Shown in pieces: positions 31,471 to 40,243 of a stretch of DNA of 40,243 bases (positions are counted from its first letter, which is position 1; each line of letters opens with the position of its first letter). This stretch comes from Methylibium sp. (GTDB lineage: Bacteria; Pseudomonadota; Gammaproteobacteria; Burkholderiales; Burkholderiaceae_C). Below the pieces are notes generated by a model. It was given only the letters and a program-made list of their open reading frames with translations, ran no database searches and was not told the origin of the DNA. A program made the translations under genes and the position numbers. The DNA is taken from assembly GCF_013817365.1 (NCBI RefSeq), contig NZ_JACDCU010000003.1, forward strand, positions 1 through 40,243, written 5' to 3'.

Positions 31471-33183
31471 ATGAGCTTCCAGGTTTTCGGCTTTCCGGTC
31501 TCGCGCGGTGTGGCGATCGGACGGGCCGTGCTGGTGGCTTCGAGTCGCGTCGATGTTGCGCACTATTTCATCGAAGCACAGCAGATCGAGACCGAGGTGC
31601 AGCGGCTGCGTACCGCTCGCGATGCGGTGGCCAGCGAACTGCACGGCTTGCAGCGCGACATGCCGGCGGATGCGCCGCCGGAGCTTTCCGCGCTCCTCGA
31701 CGTTCACCTGATGCTGCTCCATGACGACGCGTTGACCGGAGCCACCGGAAGCTGGGTGCGGGACCGTCACTACAACGCCGAATGGGCGCTGTCAGCGCAG
31801 CTCGAAGTGGTGGCCCGGCAGTTCGACGAGATGGAGAACGACTATCTGCGCGAGCGCAAGGCCGATCTGGAGCAGGTGGTTGAGCAGTTGCTCAGAGCCC
31901 TCGCCCAGCAGGGTGGGCGGGCGACGCCGGCCCATGCCGTCAATCCGCGAGACTTCGCTGGCGAGGATCCGCTGGTGCTGGTGGCAAGCGACATTTCGCC
32001 GGCCGACATGCTGCAGTTCAAGCGCAGTATCTTCACCGGCTTCGTCACCGATGTAGGTGGCCGCACGTCGCACACCGCGATCGTTGCACGCAGCCTCGAT
32101 ATTCCGGCCGTGGTCGGTGCGCGAGAAGCCAGTCGCCTCATTCGACAGGACGATTGGGTGGTCATCGACGGCGACGCTGGCGTCGTGATCGTCGACCCGT
32201 CTCCGATCGTGCTCGAAGAATATCGATTCCGTCAGCGACAAGGCGGCCTGGAGCGTGAGCGCTTGACCCGCCTCCGGCATACGCCCGCGGTCACCCTCGA
32301 TGGGCAGAGGGTCGAGCTGCTTGCGAACATCGAACTCCCCGGTGATACGAAAGCTGCGCTCGAGGCGGGAGCGGTCGGCGTAGGGCTGTTTCGCAGCGAG
32401 TTCCTCTTCATGAATCGCAACGGCGATCTACCAGGGGAAGACGAGCAATACGAGGCCTACCGGGCGGTGGTCGAAGCAATGCGCGGCTTGCCGGTGACCA
32501 TTCGGACCGTCGACATCGGCGCCGACAAGGCGCTCGACCGAATGTCCGTTCACGAGCTTCGACACGAACACGCCTTGAACCCGGCGCTGGGGCTGCGCGC
32601 CATACGGTGGAGCCTGTCCGAGCCGAGCATGTTTCGCCAGCAGCTTCGCGCCATCCTCCGAGCAAGCGCCCACGGGAAAGTGCGTTTGCTGGTGCCGATG
32701 GTGGCGCATGCATCGGAGATTCGCGGCACCTTCGAGGCGCTTGCGCGGGCGAAACAGCAGTTGCAGGAAAGCGGTCGTGCCTACACCGATGTTCCCGTAG
32801 GCGCAATGATCGAAGTGCCTGCTGCAGCACTGATGGCCCATACCTTCCTCGATCAGTTCGACTTCCTGTCGATCGGCACGAACGATCTGATTCAGTACAC
32901 CTTGGCGATTGATCGCGCCGACGAAGCCGTTGCTCACTTGTACGACCCCTGGCACCCAGCGGTCCTCGAACTGGTGGCGCGCACGATCAGCGTAAGCCGA
33001 GCCCGCGGCAAGCAGGTGAGCGTGTGCGGGGAAATGGCGGGTGATCCCGCCTTCACCGAGGCGCTGCTAGGGATGGGCTTGCGCAGCTTCTCTATGCACC
33101 CAGCGCAAGTCGCTACCGTAAAGCAGCAAGTGCTTCGCGCCGACACGCACAGACTGGGCCTTGACGCTCTGACCGCGTCCTGA
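31471..33183 (+). CDS. ptsI: Phosphoenolpyruvate-protein phosphotransferase (Enzyme I)
   Basis: MSFQVFGFPVSRGVAIGRAVL; GGRTSHTAIVARSLDIPAVVG (His); GLFRSEFLFMNR; VSVCGEMAGDP (Cys). Confidence 0.95.
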   Translation: MSFQVFGFPVSRGVAIGRAVLVASSRVDVAHYFIEAQQIETEVQRLRTARDAVASELHGLQRDMPADAPPELSALLDVHLMLLHDDALTGATGSWVRDRHYNAEWALSAQLEVVARQFDEMENDYLRERKADLEQVVEQLLRALAQQGGRATPAHAVNPRDFAGEDPLVLVASDISPADMLQFKRSIFTGFVTDVGGRTSHTAIVARSLDIPAVVGAREASRLIRQDDWVVIDGDAGVVIVDPSPIVLEEYRFRQRQGGLERERLTRLRHTPAVTLDGQRVELLANIELPGDTKAALEAGAVGVGLFRSEFLFMNRNGDLPGEDEQYEAYRAVVEAMRGLPVTIRTVDIGADKALDRMSVHELRHEHALNPALGLRAIRWSLSEPSMFRQQLRAILRASAHGKVRLLVPMVAHASEIRGTFEALARAKQQLQESGRAYTDVPVGAMIEVPAAALMAHTFLDQFDFLSIGTNDLIQYTLAIDRADEAVAHLYDPWHPAVLELVARTISVSRARGKQVSVCGEMAGDPAFTEALLGMGLRSFSMHPAQVATVKQQVLRADTHRLGLDALTAS

Positions 33184-33222
33184 TGAAGGCGTGCTCGCGT
33201 ACGAACAAAAACCGTCAGAGAT

Positions 33223-33251
33223 TTGCGCCGTGCAAGGTGTCATGCTACAGT
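33223..33251 (+). promoter_or_regulatory. Candidate upstream rrn promoter P1: TTGCGC-N17-TACAGT with extended -10 (TGC)
   Basis: Hexamers at 33223-33228 and 33246-33251, 17-nt spacer, preceded by an A-rich stretch (acgaacaaaaacc). Confidence 0.5.
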
Positions 33252-33333
33252 CGATTTCTTTGCTGAACACAGCAACGCCGAGGTAACAAGCCGAGAGCGC
33301 TGACAGGTTCTTCGAAGTAAACAAAGTGAGTGG

Positions 33334-33362
33334 TTGACAAGGTTTTGATAACTGGTCACAAT
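33334..33362 (+). promoter_or_regulatory. Candidate rrn promoter P2: TTGACA-N17-CACAAT
   Basis: Perfect -35 at 33334-33339 and -10-like at 33357-33362 with a 17-nt spacer. Confidence 0.65.
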
Positions 33363-33392
33363 CTCATCTCTGTGCTGATCACTGGTCAGCGA

Positions 33393-33419
33393 CGCCGAAA
33401 GGCGACGATCTTTAACAAA
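33393..33419 (+). promoter_or_regulatory. rrn leader boxB hairpin (CGCC-GAAA-GGCG) followed by boxA (GATCTTTAACAAA)
   Basis: Hairpin and boxA-like sequence in the canonical order upstream of 16S; a second boxA-like TTCTTTAACAA lies at 35470-35480 before 23S. Confidence 0.65.
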
Positions 33420-33556
33420 TGACAGCCGATAAGTGTGGGCGTTTGAAGGCGAGTGCCGAGAGTCGCAAGACTCAGGTCTCATGACCTTAAACGCTCACTG
33501 AATTGAAATTCATGCAAGTGAAGTTCACTTCAATTCTTTGAGTAATTTATCAAGAT

Positions 33557-35088
<1,532 letters not shown>

Positions 35089-35236
35089 CTGGAAACAGCA
35101 CTCAATTTTTAGCGCCCACTCTTATCGGCTGTCTTTGACGACAGAAGTGAAACGTGAGCCGGCTTGACGTGTGCGCAAGGCCAATCGCCTAGAGTTCACG
35201 TTTGATCGGATCTTTCGCGTTTCATTCGGAATGGGA

Positions 35237-35313
35237 GGGTCTGTAGCTCAGTTGGTTAGAGCACCGTCTTGATAAGGCGGGGGTCGTTGGTTCGAATCCA
35301 ACCAGACCCACCA
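35237..35313 (+). tRNA. tRNA-Ile (anticodon GAT)
   Basis: GGGTCTGTAGCTCAGTTGGTTAGAGCACCGTCTTGATAAGGCGG...TTCGAATCCAACCAGACCCACCA; encoded CCA. Confidence 0.97.
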
Positions 35314-35325
35314 ACATTCCTAACC

Positions 35326-35401
35326 GGGGGTGTAGCTCAGCTGGGAGAGCACCTGCTTTGCAAGCAGGGGGTCATCGGTTCGATCCCGTTCACCTCCACC
35401 A
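35326..35401 (+). tRNA. tRNA-Ala (anticodon TGC)
   Basis: GGGGGTGTAGCTCAGCTGGGAGAGCACCTGCTTTGCAAGCAGG...TTCGATCCCGTTCACCTCCACCA. Confidence 0.97.
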
Positions 35402-35655
35402 TTTCAACAAGATTTCACACGCTAGCAGCCAGTGGCCTCTTGCGTGTGCGATCGCAAGATCGGCTGTCGTTCTTTAACAATTCGTAGAGTCAAATCAGTG
35501 TTGTCGGCGGAAAACCGCTTCATGGCGAACTGTACCGTCGGCAACTTTTTGATTGCGTCAACAAACTTCAGCTTACAAAAGTTGAAAACGGCATAACGCG
35601 AAATACTCAAATCAGTCCTTGACGATGCTTCTGCAGCGAGGCGTCAAAGTTATAG

Positions 35656-38528
<2,873 letters not shown>

Positions 38529-38640
38529 TATAACTTTGATGGCGATTTGAGCCAAAAATGTTATGCCGTAATAGCGCAATCAAGACTGATTTGACTTTAC
38601 GAATTGGCTGTCTTGCTAATGCAAGATGGCGACAAGTTAA

Positions 38641-38755
38641 GCCTGATGACCATAGCGAGGTGGTCCCACTCCTTCCCATCCCGAACAGGACAGTGAAACG
38701 CCTCAGCGCCGATGATAGTGCGGGTTCCCGTGTGAAAGTAGGACATTGTCAGGCT
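38641..38755 (+). rRNA. 5S ribosomal RNA
   Basis: GCCTGATGACCATAGCGAGGTGGTCCCACTCCTTCCCATCCCGAACAGGACAGTGAAACG...GTCAGGC; ends pair. Confidence 0.95.
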
Positions 38756-38766
38756 ATTACGCAGCG

Positions 38767-38798
38767 AAAAACCCGGTCAGTAATGACCGGGTTTTTTT
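38767..38798 (+). terminator. Rho-independent terminator of the rrn operon
   Basis: AAAACCCGGTCA-GTAA-TGACCGGGTTTTTTT: long perfect stem followed by a T run. Confidence 0.95.
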
Positions 38799-38937
38799 GC
38801 GTCTGAAGCAAGACAGAATAAACATTCCAGCAACGGGGAACAACCAAGCGCAGAAATTTAAAAATCAAGCGACCACGCTTCGCATGTATTTCGTAAGCGG
38901 CTAGCCGCGGCATCTTGACGCGCACAGCAGCGCGTCC

Positions 38938-39156
38938 TCAGCCGTTGATCTCGTCGACGGGATCGCCGCCGTCCCGGACGGCCGCGATCGCTTTGTCCAG
39001 TCGCCGCAGCAGCGCATTGAGGGTCTCGCCTTCACGACGCACGAGCATGGCCAAGCTGTTGTGGCCGTCAGCCACCGTGGCAGCGCAGTCGATCCCACCG
39101 ATGGCGCCGAGCGTGATCTCGCCGCCATCGTTAATGAGCGCCTCAATGTTCTTCAT
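38938..39156 (-). CDS. Small IS66-associated conserved protein (72 aa)
   Basis: MKNIEALINDGGEITLGAIGGIDCAATVADGHNSLAMLVRREGETLNALLRRLDKAIAAVRDGGDPVDEING; its ATG overlaps the transposase stop (ATGA). Confidence 0.6.
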   Translation of the reverse strand: MKNIEALINDGGEITLGAIGGIDCAATVADGHNSLAMLVRREGETLNALLRRLDKAIAAVRDGGDPVDEING

Positions 39157-40158
39157 TGCTGCACCCAGCGATGGGGCAGCAACTCGTCGATGCGGCTGTT
39201 CGGGTGTGTCGGCAACCGCGTCAGCACGTCCTTCAGGTAAGCCCACGGACGTGCCCGTTGAGCTTGGCCGACACGACCAGGCTCATCACCACGGCCGCAC
39301 GCTGGCCCGCCAGTTCGCTGCCGCAGAACAGCCACGCCGTGCGACCCATCGCCCATGGGCGTTTTCGATGTGGTTGTTGTCCACCGGCAGCCGCCCGTCT
39401 TGCAGGTGTGCCGTCAACGTCGCCCAGTGGTTGTTGCTGTAGTCCAGCGCCTTGGCAATCGCGCTGCCCTCGGCCACGCGCGAGCGCTCCAGCTCGAGCC
39501 AGACGAAGAACTCGTCCCACAGCGGCTGCGCCCTGAGCCGCCTGCATACCAGACGATCTTCGGCAGTCATCGCTCGCGCCTCGTGCTCGACGCGGTAGAT
39601 CAGCGCGATGTGCTGCACCGCCTGGGTGGCCACAGGGCTGCGGTTGTCCTTGATCAGCTCGTCGTACTTGCGCCTCGCGTGGGCCAGGCAGCCTGCGGCC
39701 TTGCGGTCATGCAGCCGCACCACGCTGTCGTAAGCGCTGTACGCGTCGCGCACCAGCGTGCCGCTCCACTCGCCCAGGAACGCGATCGGGTACTGTGCAC
39801 CTCTGCCAACACAGAAGTCATAAGCCACACCCGGCAATGCATCGAAGCTGCCACGCGCATAGGCCCAGATGTAGGCCCGCTTGGTCTTGCCGGCCCCGGG
39901 GTCGAGCATGTTCACCGGCGTCTCGTCGGCGTGCAGCACCTGCGCGCCGAGCACGAACTCGCGGTGCGCGTCGAACAGCGGCTGCAACTCCGCACCACCC
40001 GCGCCGGACCAGCCCGCCAGCGTCGAGCGCGGCGTGTGCACGCCGGACCTTGCGTTGATCGTCTCTTGCCGGTAATACGGGATGTGATCGACGAAGCGGC
40101 TGACCAGTGTGTGCGCGACCAGCCCGGGTGACGGTAGCCCCTTGTCGATGACCTGCGG
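39153..40158 (-). pseudogene. IS66 family transposase, frameshifted twice and 5'-truncated
   Basis: Homologous text jumps through three frames: ...DNNHIENA (track ORF 39286-40041), RPWAMGRTAWLFCGSELAGQRAAVVMSLVVSAKLNGH (39233-39547), PWAYLKDVLTRLPTHPNSRIDELLPHRWVQQ (39153-39356). Confidence 0.88.
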
Positions 40159-40243
40159 TGTTCAGCGTCAATCAGGATGAGAAGAGCGCGTCAATCAAGG
40201 TGAGAAGCGAAGTGCGGGCGGGAGGCTGGCGGGAGTAGCCCGT
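40159..40243. mobile_element. Probable terminal segment of a second IS (IS21-like), continuing outside the window
   Basis: Starts TGTTCAGCGTCAATCAGGATGAG at the exact point where the IS66 coding frame stops; contains two imperfect 20-bp direct repeats as in multi-repeat IS21-type termini. Confidence 0.5.
40165..40207. repeat. Two imperfect 20-bp direct repeats, period 23 bp (GCGTCAATCAGGATGAGAAG / GCGTCAATCAAGGTGAGAAG)
   Basis: Read directly at 40165-40184 and 40188-40207; 2 mismatches. Confidence 0.85.

Larger units (their letters stand above)
38893..40158 (-). mobile_element. Remnant of an IS66-family insertion sequence (5' part of transposase missing)
   Basis: Minus-strand IS66 transposase text (VIDKGLPSPGL, ADETPVNMLDPGAGKTKRAYIWAYARG, DNNHIENA, RPWAMGRTAWLFCGSELAGQRAAVVMSL); IS66-type end GTAAGCGG at 38893. 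Confidence 0.85.

Noticed and set aside
38611-38626. Hairpin TCTTGC-TAAT-GCAAGA between 23S and 5S
   Set aside because: Likely ordinary spacer processing structure; no T run, so not a terminator.

Overview
A 40.2 kb GC-rich window that reads as the chromosome of a Burkholderiales bacterium; the 16S text and gene order resemble the Rubrivivax/Leptothrix/Methylibium group, though no alignment was run. From left to right it contains: (1) a minus-strand lanthanide-type methanol dehydrogenase cluster, xoxF-xoxG-xoxJ, with xoxJ cut by the window edge; (2) a dense housekeeping stretch: purC, a thioredoxin-TPR gene, purE, purK, a Sua5/YrdC gene, two tandem SGNH/GDSL-like lipoproteins, a SemiSWEET-like gene, dacB, tsaB, rimI, a family-4-type uracil-DNA glycosylase, a PAS-GGDEF-EAL gene, a CorA-like gene, hemB, hemJ, a VanZ-like gene, a ferredoxin-like gene, an alpha/beta hydrolase, a dacA/dacC-type gene, a D-amino-acid aminotransferase, a DUF493 gene, lipB, lipA, a TlpA-like gene, a DUF4197 gene, a degenerate kinase/receiver-like gene, a CoA-transferase and a lipoprotein; (3) a short PTS made of EIIA(Man-type), HPr and EI; (4) a complete rrn operon (16S, tRNA-Ile, tRNA-Ala, 23S, 5S) with promoter, boxB/boxA, processing-stem and terminator signals; (5) a decayed IS66-type element whose 5' part appears to be interrupted by the end of a second, IS21-like element at the right edge. 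The observations most worth a second look are a recurrent -10-like hexamer 6-7 nt upstream of annotated ATGs (predicted leaderless mRNAs), a GDSL paralog that has lost its nucleophile serine, a sensor-kinase/receiver-like protein lacking the expected phosphorylation residues, and the nested IS remnants. No CRISPR array or clearly new multi-gene system was seen.
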